Source: Paenibacillus durus | GTDB lineage: Bacteria; Bacillota; Bacilli; Paenibacillales; Paenibacillaceae | Assembly: GCF_000756615.1 (NCBI RefSeq) | Contig: NZ_CP009288.1 | Location: 5,890,001 to 5,954,000, forward strand | Direction of reading: 5' to 3' | DNA: 64,000 nucleotides | In this document: positions 46,314 to 53,986 of the stretch, one piece after another | Layout: each line of letters begins with the position of its first letter | Position numbering within the stretch: position 1 is the stretch's first letter | Program-made: the position numbers and the translations under genes | The notes under the pieces: model-generated | Database searches by the model: none | What the model was told of the DNA's origin: nothing | What the model saw: the letters and a program-made list of their open reading frames with translations, nothing else

Positions 46314-47193
46314 GATGGAAAAATTTTTTCTTAACCGGTATCCAAACTTCGCTTTTAAAATGAGGTGATGCTACATCCTTATTCTCGTTCCAGAGAATTT
46401 CCGGTCCTTCACTTAGTTCATAATCCGAAGTCGGAAACCATTCGGAGTAGATGCGTCCCCAAACCTCCTGAAGCGCACTCGGAAAAGAGCCGACGACTGT
46501 AAATACTGCCCATATGGAGGCTGGTACATCTAGTTTCTCAAGGCCATCGGGAACATCTTTAGTCGTAGCCGCGCCGATGTAATGATCAAGTTCCCCTCTC
46601 TCCTCCATTCGTCCTTCACTGAAATTTGCTGAAGCACTGATAAGTCCTGAGGGCTGAACATTCGACAAGCTCTTAATTGTTTCAATCCATTCTGGCGTTA
46701 GACTTTCATACATCGAAGAAATCTCTGGATTTACCCCATGAAATATTATGGGTACTCTTTTTTTGATCCCCACGATACGAAAAGCTTCTTTGTCTTCAAT
46801 GCGGTAGTTCACTTCACTTCCTCCTCTAATGGTTAACTGAAATGTCATCCGTGGGAAGGCGATGAGTGATTGACCATGAGTACGAGCTTCTGAAGGAGTT
46901 ACTCCATGCATGCCCTGGAATGCTCTGGTGAAGGAGTCCGGAGAAGCATATCCGTATTTCAGCGCAACATCGATGACTTTGCTTTCACTCTGACTAAGCT
47001 CTAATGCTGCTTGGGTCAGACGCCTGCGCCGAATATACTCCGACAGGGTAATGCCTGATAGGAATGAGAATATGCGTGTAAAATGGTATTCCGAACAGCA
47101 GGCAATTCTCGCGGCCTCCTTATAATCTATAGAGTTCGTCAGGTTCTCCTCAATATAGCCCAAAGCCATGTTTAGTCGAGCCAGCATATCCAT
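46306..47193 (-). CDS. AraC regulator with GyrI-like effector domain
   Basis: About 295 residues from ATG 47193 (MDMLARLNMALGYIEENL) behind GGGAGG. Same architecture as 36115: helix-turn-helix pair (CCSEYHFTRIFSFLSG; VIDVALKYGYASPDSFTRAF) and ligand domain (PRMTFQLTIRGGSEVNYRIE; SEWFPTSDYELSEGPEI). The two proteins are close paralogues. Its extreme C-terminus (VKKKFFHHI) differs from the paralogue because the reading frame runs into the mqo/merR scar. Confidence 0.85.
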   Translation of the reverse strand: MDMLARLNMALGYIEENLTNSIDYKEAARIACCSEYHFTRIFSFLSGITLSEYIRRRRLTQAALELSQSESKVIDVALKYGYASPDSFTRAFQGMHGVTPSEARTHGQSLIAFPRMTFQLTIRGGSEVNYRIEDKEAFRIVGIKKRVPIIFHGVNPEISSMYESLTPEWIETIKSLSNVQPSGLISASANFSEGRMEERGELDHYIGAATTKDVPDGLEKLDVPASIWAVFTVVGSFPSALQEVWGRIYSEWFPTSDYELSEGPEILWNENKDVASPHFKSEVWIPVKKKFFHHI

Positions 47194-47209
47194 CAGCTTA
47201 CCTCCCCCG

Positions 47210-47442
47210 TTACTCACAGCATAGCAAAAGTGGTTTTTCCTCTCCCGACAATTCTTGCACCATCTTGTAGGATTGTTTTTGAATTATTGTCGAAAACAAA
47301 AATCCAAAACCTTCATCATCCAATAGATCCTGCCACCAGCCTGCCACCTTCACCGGATCGTTCCGAAACACACCGCATCGCATTCATAGAAGCCTTGCTG
47401 CTGTATCCGCAAAGTCTCCTGCGCAATTTCCTTTCGGTCCAT
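47210..47442 (-). pseudogene. Internally deleted TIGR02452 (PARG-like macrodomain) gene
   Basis: Starting one base after the NADAR stop, the minus strand reads MDRKEIAQETLRIQQQGFYE, the characteristic N-terminus of TIGR02452 proteins (microbial poly(ADP-ribose) glycohydrolase-like). A few codons later, in another frame, it reads NDPVKVAGWWQDLLDDEGF and continues to a stop at 47210; this matches the family's C-terminal GVFxNDPxxVA segment. About 200 central residues with the catalytic site are gone. Its place as last gene of the NAD operon suggests a second ADP-ribose hydrolase once worked with NADAR. Confidence 0.7.
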
Positions 47443-47443
47443 T

Positions 47444-48004
47444 TCAATCCCCTTCTTTCTGCAGTAACTCGTCCCGCGCTTCGGTTAGTGCGAAACCGAG
47501 CAGGTTTCTGCCCCGCCATTTCATCGGATTCTCCGCGTCCGGATGGGCTTGCCCCATGCCGATACCCCAAATTCGGTCCCGCGGGCTGGCTTCTACCAGA
47601 ATCCTGTTCTTCGTCGACCTCAGATAATCTCCTAACCGCGGATTTTGGGAAAATTTAGCCAAGCTTCCTCGCTTAACGATCCCGTAGCATTGGCTCTCCC
47701 ATACGTCTTTATCGAAGTTACTCACCGTACGCCCGAAAGCCTTCATCTCCATGGGATGCTTGGCCTTCAAGATGGCAGCCAGCATCTCGTCATCCTTGAA
47801 TAGGCGCGCCTTCTCCGCCATCATGTACTGCTCAGCACAAGAGTACTCTGTTCCATCTATCACGAATGGGCACATCCACCACTGACTGAAGCAGCTTTTA
47901 TCCACGCTTCCGTCGCTGGACGGCGTATGGCCCCAGAAGAACACGAACTCGAACGTCTTTCCGGCGTTATACGCTTGTCGTAAATCCTCGATTTCGTAAA
48001 TCAT
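47444..48004 (-). CDS. NADAR (YbiA-like) N-glycosidase
   Basis: 186 residues covering the whole NADAR/DUF1768 fold: FVFFWGHTP near residue 20, SCFSQWWMCPF, YSCAEQYMMAEKARLF, and WGIGMGQAHPDAENP plus WRGRNLLGFAL near the end. Characterised relatives cleave N-glycosidic bonds, either in riboflavin intermediates (YbiA) or by removing ADP-ribose from guanine bases. It overlaps the upstream Nudix gene by four bases and belongs to a NAD salvage operon, which favours an ADP-ribose substrate over flavin intermediates. Confidence 0.85.
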   Translation of the reverse strand: MIYEIEDLRQAYNAGKTFEFVFFWGHTPSSDGSVDKSCFSQWWMCPFVIDGTEYSCAEQYMMAEKARLFKDDEMLAAILKAKHPMEMKAFGRTVSNFDKDVWESQCYGIVKRGSLAKFSQNPRLGDYLRSTKNRILVEASPRDRIWGIGMGQAHPDAENPMKWRGRNLLGFALTEARDELLQKEGD

Positions 48005-48894
48005 CGGTAATCCTCCATATTTCTTCGATATAAACGGGATGGGCGATGGCCCGCATTTTCGGTGTAATGATCCGTTTCCACGACGAGATCGGCCACTTTG
48101 CGCCGGAAGGCGGCCTTCAGCAGCTCTTTATCCAGAATGACCTCGTAAACCTGCTGCAGCTCCGTTAAGGTAAACAGCTTCGGCATCAGGTTGAGTGCTA
48201 TATCGGTATAATTCACCTTGCCACGCAAACGTTCGATGGCGTAGGCGATAATCTTCGCATGATCGAATGCCAACCCGTCGTTGGACACGATGGAATAAGA
48301 CGTGGCTGTCGAGGTTTGCTTCGCCGTCACCGTCCGTTCCACAACCGCAGCGAGTTCCTCCTCATGTGAGTACAGACTCAGCTCATACTGCTGCGTCTTG
48401 ACGTATCCGTCCCCGGTCAGCTCCTTGCCCTCCCGCAGCAGCCGGTGGGATACCTTGAACCAGGCGGCATCGGCAGCGTCATCTCCGGCCTTCAGTTCAA
48501 TCTGGCTGCCGGCCACCAGAGCCATATAGCTGCAGCTCATGACCCAGGTACGGGGATCGCGCCCAATGTCGCTGAACGTATACAGCTGCTCCAGATATAC
48601 GTCGTCCACTCCGGTTTCCTCCCCAAGCTCCCTCGCAGCGGCCTGTTCTGTCGTCTCGTTCAGCCGAACGAAGCCACCTGGCAGCGCCCAATTCCCGAGA
48701 TAGGGATGCCCTCCTCGCCGAATGAGCAGAATCCTCAGCTCCTTTTCCGGAAGCTTGCGGTAATTGTCCTCAACCGCCTCCGTGACGGTGAAAATAACCA
48801 TGTCCGCTGCCACCGAAGGTCTCTCGTAATCTCCCGCCCGATACTGCTCCATAAATTCGCGTTCCGTTAGTCCGTTATGATCGAGCATATCCAC
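48001..48894 (-). CDS. NrtR-like Nudix transcriptional regulator of NAD metabolism
   Basis: 297 residues. Nudix domain (about 25-190) with an intact Nudix box (GFVRLNE, then AARELGEETG), followed by a C-terminal winged helix (IERLRGKVNYTDIALNLMP, LFTLTELQQVYEVILDKELL), which is the NrtR layout: ADP-ribose binding controls repression of NAD genes. Because the Nudix box is complete, hydrolysis of ADP-ribose is also possible. It sits inside a pnuC-nadR operon it would be expected to control. Candidate operators lie at 50631-50690. Confidence 0.85.
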   Translation of the reverse strand: MDMLDHNGLTEREFMEQYRAGDYERPSVAADMVIFTVTEAVEDNYRKLPEKELRILLIRRGGHPYLGNWALPGGFVRLNETTEQAAARELGEETGVDDVYLEQLYTFSDIGRDPRTWVMSCSYMALVAGSQIELKAGDDAADAAWFKVSHRLLREGKELTGDGYVKTQQYELSLYSHEEELAAVVERTVTAKQTSTATSYSIVSNDGLAFDHAKIIAYAIERLRGKVNYTDIALNLMPKLFTLTELQQVYEVILDKELLKAAFRRKVADLVVETDHYTENAGHRPSRLYRRNMEDYR

Positions 48895-48919
48895 AATACT
48901 CCCCCCTTTTTCCCATTTA

Positions 48920-49921
48920 TCATTCTCCGAAATAGTTGTCGTATGGCTTGAACCCGGCCAATACCTCGTCTACTTTACGCATCCGTTCCTCAAGGCTCCC
49001 CCTTAGCGTGATGAAGGGAATCCGGCGTTCCCTCAAATCCGCGATAATCTTTTGATGGAAAACAAGCCGCTTCTGCTCCCCGCTGCGGTCCCACGTATCA
49101 TCATAGGGAATATCATCGTCGCATAAGAAAAATAAATCGTATCTCTGCGCGTTTTCCAGTGCAATTCGGGTTAACAGCTCGGGTGTCTGGCCATGATAGT
49201 CCAAAGCGAACATGTAGGTGGTAATCGCATTAGTATCAACGAAAAGATAGCGATTCGCTTCCAGTAAGGCCTGTTCTTCCCGATCGATATGCCCCATTGC
49301 GATCACGTCGAAAGCTTCCAGACCGATTCTTCTTTCCACTTGATGCTCGGTCCAGTACTCCCGTCCGTACTCGCTTGCGAATGTCGTCCGGTACCTCCTG
49401 GCCAAAGCTTCAGTTATTGTAGATTTGCCGGTCGACATCGCTCCAACGAACACGACTTTCGTTATTAAGTCCCGGTACACGATATCACTTATAAACTCCC
49501 GATACTTATAAGGATCGGAACGAATCATCGTTGCCGAGATCGGAACAAGCTTGCGATCTTCATCCACTCGCCTATCCACCGCACCTAGAGCAAGGCTCAT
49601 ATGCTCGCCATAAAACTCGCTGGAGTAAAAATGAGTTACTTGTTCGCCTTTCAGCAAACCCAAGATATACTGCTCTTCTCTAATCTCATGCTCCCGATCG
49701 TTCGAATATCCGTCCGGGCCGTCCCAAGCTTCGATGACCCTCACCATCGGGTACAGCTTGCGGATCCAGTCCGCCCGAATATGAAGCGGAATCGTCATAA
49801 CTTCCGTTTCATAGATAACAACGATTAACTCATCGACCTCTTGCAAAGCAGTATCGAACATGAACTGATGTCCTTTATGCAGCGGCGCAAACTTTCCCAA
49901 AGTTAATCCTAACTTTTTCAT
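48920..49921 (-). CDS. nadR: NadR-type NMN adenylyltransferase / ribosylnicotinamide kinase
   Basis: 333 residues. The N-terminal nucleotidyltransferase domain has GKFAPLHKGHQ (GxFxPxHxGH, residue 9) and SATMIRSDPYKYREF. The C-terminal kinase domain has a P-loop VGAMSTGKSTI (about 175) and DTNAITTYMFALDY. There is no N-terminal repressor helix-turn-helix as in enterobacterial NadR. It should phosphorylate imported nicotinamide riboside to NMN and adenylate it to NAD. It overlaps pnuC by four bases. Confidence 0.92.
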   Translation of the reverse strand: MKKLGLTLGKFAPLHKGHQFMFDTALQEVDELIVVIYETEVMTIPLHIRADWIRKLYPMVRVIEAWDGPDGYSNDREHEIREEQYILGLLKGEQVTHFYSSEFYGEHMSLALGAVDRRVDEDRKLVPISATMIRSDPYKYREFISDIVYRDLITKVVFVGAMSTGKSTITEALARRYRTTFASEYGREYWTEHQVERRIGLEAFDVIAMGHIDREEQALLEANRYLFVDTNAITTYMFALDYHGQTPELLTRIALENAQRYDLFFLCDDDIPYDDTWDRSGEQKRLVFHQKIIADLRERRIPFITLRGSLEERMRKVDEVLAGFKPYDNYFGE

Positions 49922-50595
49922 GCTGGAACCTCCTTCGCCCCTTTATTCCAAGTGTAATACCCGTAAATCGCGTTGATCAGGTACGCGCCCCACATAACGA
50001 TCATCAGTCCGCCATCCGTACTTCCGTCCAGCATTCGAATCACCCACAGCAGCACCGTGAATGTATTTAGGACAATATAGAGAAGCCATTGCTCTTTAAA
50101 TCTTCTCACCATTAAGAACGTCGCCACGACCGATAACACAGTCGTAAGGGCATCGATATATGGCGAATTCTGTGCGGGAATGAACGAAAGTCCGAAACCA
50201 AGCGACAAGCTGCCCAGTACACAAACTGCCACTAAGAGGAACATGCTTCTCCGATCCATCTGCCGCATGGCCAACTTGCCATCATGGCGATGTTTCTTCC
50301 ACATCAGGAAGCCGATTGCGTTCATGGGAACGAAGAAGAGCAGATTCAGCATGACCTCCCCAAACAATCCGTTGACGTAAGCCAAATAAGCGTAGCCGAA
50401 CGTATTGTACATGCCGAACACATAGGTCATCAGGTTTCCTTTGGCCGCGAGGATCACGCATAATACTCCCGTTATGAAGACAGTGAACCCGAAAAAAGTA
50501 TCCCGCATGATCACAGTCAATACGATCGCCGTTCCGGAGAACAGGCCCAGCCAAACTAATTCATATAGGTTCCAAGTGCCGAATAATTTCCTCAC
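49918..50595 (-). CDS. pnuC: Nicotinamide riboside transporter PnuC
   Basis: 225 residues, about seven membrane helices, with family signatures VIMRDTFFGFTVFITGVLCV, ILAAKGNLMTYVFGMYNTFG and, near the end, WGAYLINAIYGYYTW. PnuC imports nicotinamide riboside by facilitated diffusion driven by the NadR kinase, whose gene follows directly. First gene of the operon; ATG preceded by AAGAAGGAGGGAGTACGTG. Confidence 0.93.
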   Translation of the reverse strand: MRKLFGTWNLYELVWLGLFSGTAIVLTVIMRDTFFGFTVFITGVLCVILAAKGNLMTYVFGMYNTFGYAYLAYVNGLFGEVMLNLLFFVPMNAIGFLMWKKHRHDGKLAMRQMDRRSMFLLVAVCVLGSLSLGFGLSFIPAQNSPYIDALTTVLSVVATFLMVRRFKEQWLLYIVLNTFTVLLWVIRMLDGSTDGGLMIVMWGAYLINAIYGYYTWNKGAKEVPA

Positions 50596-51013
50596 ACGTA
50601 CTCCCTCCTTCTTTCGTCTAAATGTCGTGAATGTAACTATTCGATTTACATCTTCGTATTACATTGATAATAACATTTTGTTACTAACAAAGGTAGCAGA
50701 AAAGAAGGCTTTGATCAAGTTATTTTTTCCAGAAAGGATAGAATCCGGTTTAGGGCTTACCTTTAACGGAACTCTCGACTAAAAATGCGAAAGGAGCTTA
50801 TCACGGCAGTTCCTTTCTTGGTCGCAGAGAACCCATTATTGCGTTAACGTATCCGTTAGTTGAATAATCATAATACGGTGTTAACAAGATTTAGTATATG
50901 TGCTCGGAGTGACACTCACCTTTATGACAGTACCTGTACTAAAAGTGCGTACTTACATATTTGTAGTGTAATTTTTATACTCAAGAAAGAATAAACTTGA
51001 GGAGGACAAATCT
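50596..51013. other. Intergenic region with a TetR-module tail remnant
   Basis: Beyond the pnuC promoter, 50700-50782 on the plus strand reads ALIKLFFPERIESGLGLTFN and a stop, a possible regulator tail. It is followed by CTAAAAATGCGAAAGGAGC and a short hairpin. The latter is the same tail sequence found at 55150 and after the tetR gene at 56883. Confidence 0.5.
50631..50690 (-). promoter_or_regulatory. Candidate NrtR operators upstream of pnuC
   Basis: Two inverted repeats lie in the pnuC leader: ATGTAA (50631-50636) with TTACAT (50646-50651), and the perfect TTGTTA-C-TAACAA (50678-50690). Either could bind the Nudix regulator encoded in the operon. Assignment rests on position and symmetry alone. 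Confidence 0.5.
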
Positions 51014-51577
51014 TTGAAAACTCTTGTTATCGTAACACACCCAAGCATAGAAACATCCGTTATAAATAAGCGATGGGTAGAAGAACTCAAAAAACATCCG
51101 GAAAAGTATACTATTCACGAATTGCATAAGGTTTACCCTGATGGAAACATAGACGTGGGAAAAGAACAAAAATTGGTTGAATCGCATGGTAATCTTGTTT
51201 TGCAGTTCCCGATATATTGGTTTAATTGTCCCCCTCTCCTTAAAAAATGGCTTGACGATGTTTTAACTTATGGGTGGGCTTATGGTTCAAATGGAGGCGA
51301 TAAATTAAAGAACCGCAAAGCTGCTTTAGCTGTATCTGCCGGAATTAAAAAAGAAGATTATAACGAAGAGGGAAGATATCGCTATACACTTGAACATTTA
51401 TTATCTCCTTTTGAAACTACCTTCCTATACTGCAATGCAGATTATCGTTCGTTCTTTGCGTTTTATGGTACAGAAAATGAGCCGGGTGAAAATGTGCCGG
51501 GTACAGAAAATGAACCGTCTGCAAGCGAGTTGGAAAAAAGTGCATTAAATTATTTGAATTTTGTTGACAACCTGTAA
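51014..51577 (+). CDS. Flavodoxin-fold NAD(P)H quinone oxidoreductase
   Basis: 187 residues of the flavodoxin_2/Kef-type reductase family: VIVTHPSIETSVINKRW at the start, QFPIYWFNCPPLLKKWLDDV (FMN-binding), and GWAYGSNGG. It reduces quinones or electrophiles with NAD(P)H. Near residues 155-175 there is an acidic duplicated insert (GTENEP...GTENEPSA), an unusual low-complexity addition. Convergent with an HxlR regulator at 51661; the pair recurs divergently at 61591/62127. Confidence 0.88.
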   Translation: MKTLVIVTHPSIETSVINKRWVEELKKHPEKYTIHELHKVYPDGNIDVGKEQKLVESHGNLVLQFPIYWFNCPPLLKKWLDDVLTYGWAYGSNGGDKLKNRKAALAVSAGIKKEDYNEEGRYRYTLEHLLSPFETTFLYCNADYRSFFAFYGTENEPGENVPGTENEPSASELEKSALNYLNFVDNL

Positions 51578-51599
51578 TAGTTAGCTTTATGAATGCTAT

Positions 51600-51643
51600 A
51601 AAAAAGAAGTATTTCAATGTTAAGGAGATACTTCTTTTAATTT
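51600..51643. terminator. Bidirectional terminator
   Basis: AAAAAAGAAGTAT...ATACTTCTTTT stem with A/T tails between convergent genes. Confidence 0.8.
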
Positions 51644-51660
51644 AAACAAAATAGCTATGC

Positions 51661-52020
51661 CTACCGCTGTACAGCCACCAGAGCTGGCGAACTGTTTTTC
51701 TCTCCCCACTCGCACATCATATTTAACAATGGAATGAGAGAAAGACCACGTTCAGATAATGAATATTCAACTTTTGGAGGTACTTGGGGAAATTCCTTAC
51801 GTATGATAAGACCATCTGCCTCCAGCTCTTTTAACATGATGCTTAGCGTTTTAAAGGAAATGGTACCGATACATCGTTTCAGCTCATTAAAACGCATAAC
51901 CTTATTTTCAGACAGCCAATACATAATGATCATTTTATATTTACCGCCTATTAAGGACAACGTATATCCAAAGCCAGTGTCTTTTAGTTTCACGCCATTC
52001 GGAACACAGGTTTCGCGCAC
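51661..52020 (-). CDS. HxlR-family regulator
   Basis: 119 residues from GTG 52020 after AAAGGAG. Winged helix-turn-helix of the HxlR type: LSLIGGKYKMIIMYWL, MRFNELKRCIGTISFKTLSI, LKELEADGLIIRKEF, VPPKVEYSLSERG. A single N-terminal cysteine (CVPNG) sits where redox/electrophile-sensing HxlR proteins such as HypR and YodB have theirs, and the neighbouring gene is a quinone reductase, so electrophile sensing is likely. Confidence 0.9.
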   Translation of the reverse strand: MRETCVPNGVKLKDTGFGYTLSLIGGKYKMIIMYWLSENKVMRFNELKRCIGTISFKTLSIMLKELEADGLIIRKEFPQVPPKVEYSLSERGLSLIPLLNMMCEWGEKNSSPALVAVQR

Positions 52021-52138
52021 AAGTTACACTCTCCTTTTGGTAAGTATATGATATAAATATGCATACTTTACAATAGATCATTATACAATCTTATTGAAAA
52101 TGATGTAAATCGCTGTAAAGCCGAAGGAGGTAACGAAA

Positions 52139-52333
52139 TTGTCCGGTCCAGTCTACGCGCGCGTATACTATGCCATCAAATCCGGATTGGTCGCGGATAT
52201 GGGAGGGGAGGGCGATTGTTGGCCGAATCAAGAAACGGTTGCCCAAGCGCTCGGCGTAACTCGTAAGGCGGCGAAGGTTTATTACGTTAAACTGCCCGTT
52301 AGTTTAGCGTCGCCAAATAACTGTAATATCTAA
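52139..52333 (+). pseudogene. Deleted replication-protein-type helix-turn-helix gene
   Basis: 64 residues from a TTG behind GAAGGAGGTAACGAAA. The beginning (GPVYARVYYAIKSGLVADM) and the helix-turn-helix (GDCWPNQETVAQALGVTRKA) match DnaD/phage replication initiators, but about 15 residues expected between them are missing and the rest of the protein is absent after YYVKL. It looks like a remnant with an internal deletion. Confidence 0.55.
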
Positions 52334-52364
52334 GGTTCTTGTAACCTTTTGAAAAAGGCCCGTA

Positions 52365-52457
52365 TTAGTCAATGCCGAACAGCACGACCATCGCATAGTT
52401 GTAGCTTGAACTGATCGCAATGCCTGTCTTCTGCATTGGAATTCTTTTATAGATTCC
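52365..52457 (-). pseudogene. Unrecognised protein tail
   Basis: The minus strand reads GIYKRIPMQKTGIAI then SSSYNYAMVVLFGID and a stop, followed at once by half of the TPR-module terminator stem. The composition resembles the end of a secreted CAP-like domain, but this is a guess. No start is present. Confidence 0.35.
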
Positions 52458-52459
52458 TT

Positions 52460-52593
52460 CTAACAGAAGGCAAAAATATCGTCTAGCTTCGACATGCCTA
52501 ATTCGGCAAATTCCGGCCAATGCTTTTGCAGTTTAGTGATGATGACCTTATGCGCTGGTACATAGTTGGTCTTACTCCAGTGTCCGTACTTAG
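52460..52593 (-). pseudogene. Unrecognised protein tail
   Basis: The minus strand reads YGHWSKTNYVPAHKVIITKL, then QKHWPEFAELGMSKLDDIFAF and a stop. It is coherent protein-like sequence abutting the XRE scar, without a start. Family unknown. Confidence 0.35.
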
Positions 52594-52722
52594 GTGAGTT
52601 AAGATGCCCTGGGGCAGATTGCTGAGTTGCTCATTGAACGTCCATTGAATGATCAGATGATGGCTCTAAGCTTATTAAGGTCCATTTTTGATTGGGAAAA
52701 AGAGAAGCATGATCTTTAGTAT
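52590..52722 (+). pseudogene. XRE regulator with internal deletion
   Basis: AGGTGAGTTAAGATGCC (leader and start of the gene at 60779) joins directly to the segment that follows an internal AAGATGCC in that gene (61017 onward), and then matches it to the stop (TTGATTGGGAAAAAGAGAAG). About 240 bases, including the helix-turn-helix, are missing between two copies of AAGATGCC, and the frame is shifted. Confidence 0.85.
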
Positions 52723-52747
52723 AAAATCAGTTCTGTATTTTACATAG

Positions 52748-52783
52748 ATGAAGCCCCTCTATCAATTAAATGGTGAAGGGGCT
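52748..52783. terminator. Hairpin, possible terminator
   Basis: GAAGCCCCT...AGGGGCTTC stem between decayed fragments and the DUF2785 gene. T tract weak. Confidence 0.5.
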
Positions 52784-52826
52784 TCTCCTATGCCAAGGGA
52801 TATCCTTCGGCCCAAGAAGAATTTTA

Positions 52827-52935
52827 CTACCTCCGGATCAAACGAAAAAACATCATATTCTTGCTGCCTTCGATGGTTGGTTCTAGTAGCGTATCAACCT
52901 TAAACTTGTGAACAAAAAACTCGTAAAAATCTATG
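52827..52935 (-). pseudogene. Protein tail fused out of frame to the DUF2785 gene end
   Basis: The minus strand reads GIDFYEFFVHKFKVDTLLEP, then TIEGSKNMMFFRLIRR and a stop. The frame begins inside the last codons of the DUF2785 gene. It looks like the end of another gene (perhaps GNAT-type) joined here by deletion. Confidence 0.4.
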
Positions 52936-53722
52936 CCTGTAAACGAAACCGATTGAAGCGCTTCTCCAGCTCCAGCAGCCGATTCAGTCCCATTCCCGTT
53001 TCTTCGAACTTTTCCCTCTGATCATAGAGCCTTGTATACAGGCAGCGAAGGAAGTGCTTACGGTTCGTATTGAGGGTGTAGCTTTCCACGCTCCTCGTTC
53101 GCGCCGGCTCCATCTGCCCCAACCACTCGCAAATCGTGGGAAAGGAAACCTTTTGACTCTGAATCATAGAGACGATCGCCGTAGCGAGCCGTTCGTCCTC
53201 TTCTCTCTGATAAACCTCGGCGGGTCTTTCGAGCAAGGCTTGCACGCCCGTCCAGATTTCGGCACATTCCTCCGCTCCCGCATAGCGGCTCATCGCACAT
53301 TCATCCAACGCATCCGCAACATGCGCAGCGGCATGCGCCCATCCCTTGACCTCCACGTATCCGCGAAAATCGTTTTCCAAATGGCAATAGCGAACCAGTG
53401 CATTCAGAGCGAGGTTATAGCTTTCTCTAGTTAAGTACGGCTCCCGATTATCGCAGGCAAGCTGCAGGGCGATCAAAAGGGAAGTAAATGTGCGCTTAAA
53501 GACGCTGTCCGTCTCCTTCTCCCCAATCCCATAAAACAACCCGCTATCTGAAACGGATTGCTGAAGCAGCTCTTCCATTTGAGACTTCCCGAGTGCGTTC
53601 TCCTCCAGCAGCCAATTGAACAGAGCGGAGTACGCTTCTTCCCGAATTTCGGAGTCGGGAGACCCGAGCAGGATCACCGTCTGCTGAACGAGCGTCCATA
53701 CATCCTGTTGTTCCTCTTCCAT
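52931..53722 (-). CDS. DUF2785 family protein
   Basis: 263 residues from ATG 53722 (MEEEQQDVW), about ten bases after GAAGGGGG; the frame is open to 53806 with weaker starts. All-helical soluble protein with the DUF2785 signature GWAHAAAHVADALDECA (about 130), preceded by REEAYSALFNWLLEE and followed by WLGQMEPARTRSV. Function is unknown. Its stop may have been created by the deletion that fused it to the fragment at 52827. Confidence 0.8.
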   Translation of the reverse strand: MEEEQQDVWTLVQQTVILLGSPDSEIREEAYSALFNWLLEENALGKSQMEELLQQSVSDSGLFYGIGEKETDSVFKRTFTSLLIALQLACDNREPYLTRESYNLALNALVRYCHLENDFRGYVEVKGWAHAAAHVADALDECAMSRYAGAEECAEIWTGVQALLERPAEVYQREEDERLATAIVSMIQSQKVSFPTICEWLGQMEPARTRSVESYTLNTNRKHFLRCLYTRLYDQREKFEETGMGLNRLLELEKRFNRFRLQA

Positions 53723-53986
53723 TTTGTCGTTGCCCCCTTCTATTCCCATGTTCGTTTCTCGTTGATTGCCATCTTCATTCAGAACTTCTATCGCCAGCTC
53801 CCCCACTTCAATGACTTTACCATTAAATTGCTAATATAAAAATATGGAAGGGGCTTGCGTTTTTTATTGTTTGTACTGTCTGCTTTATTTCATTTGGGGA
53901 TTATTTACAACAGGTTTATTGCATGTTATTATATATATGTAATTACGTAACTACGTAGTTAAGTAATATGTGAAAGGGTGATCCGT

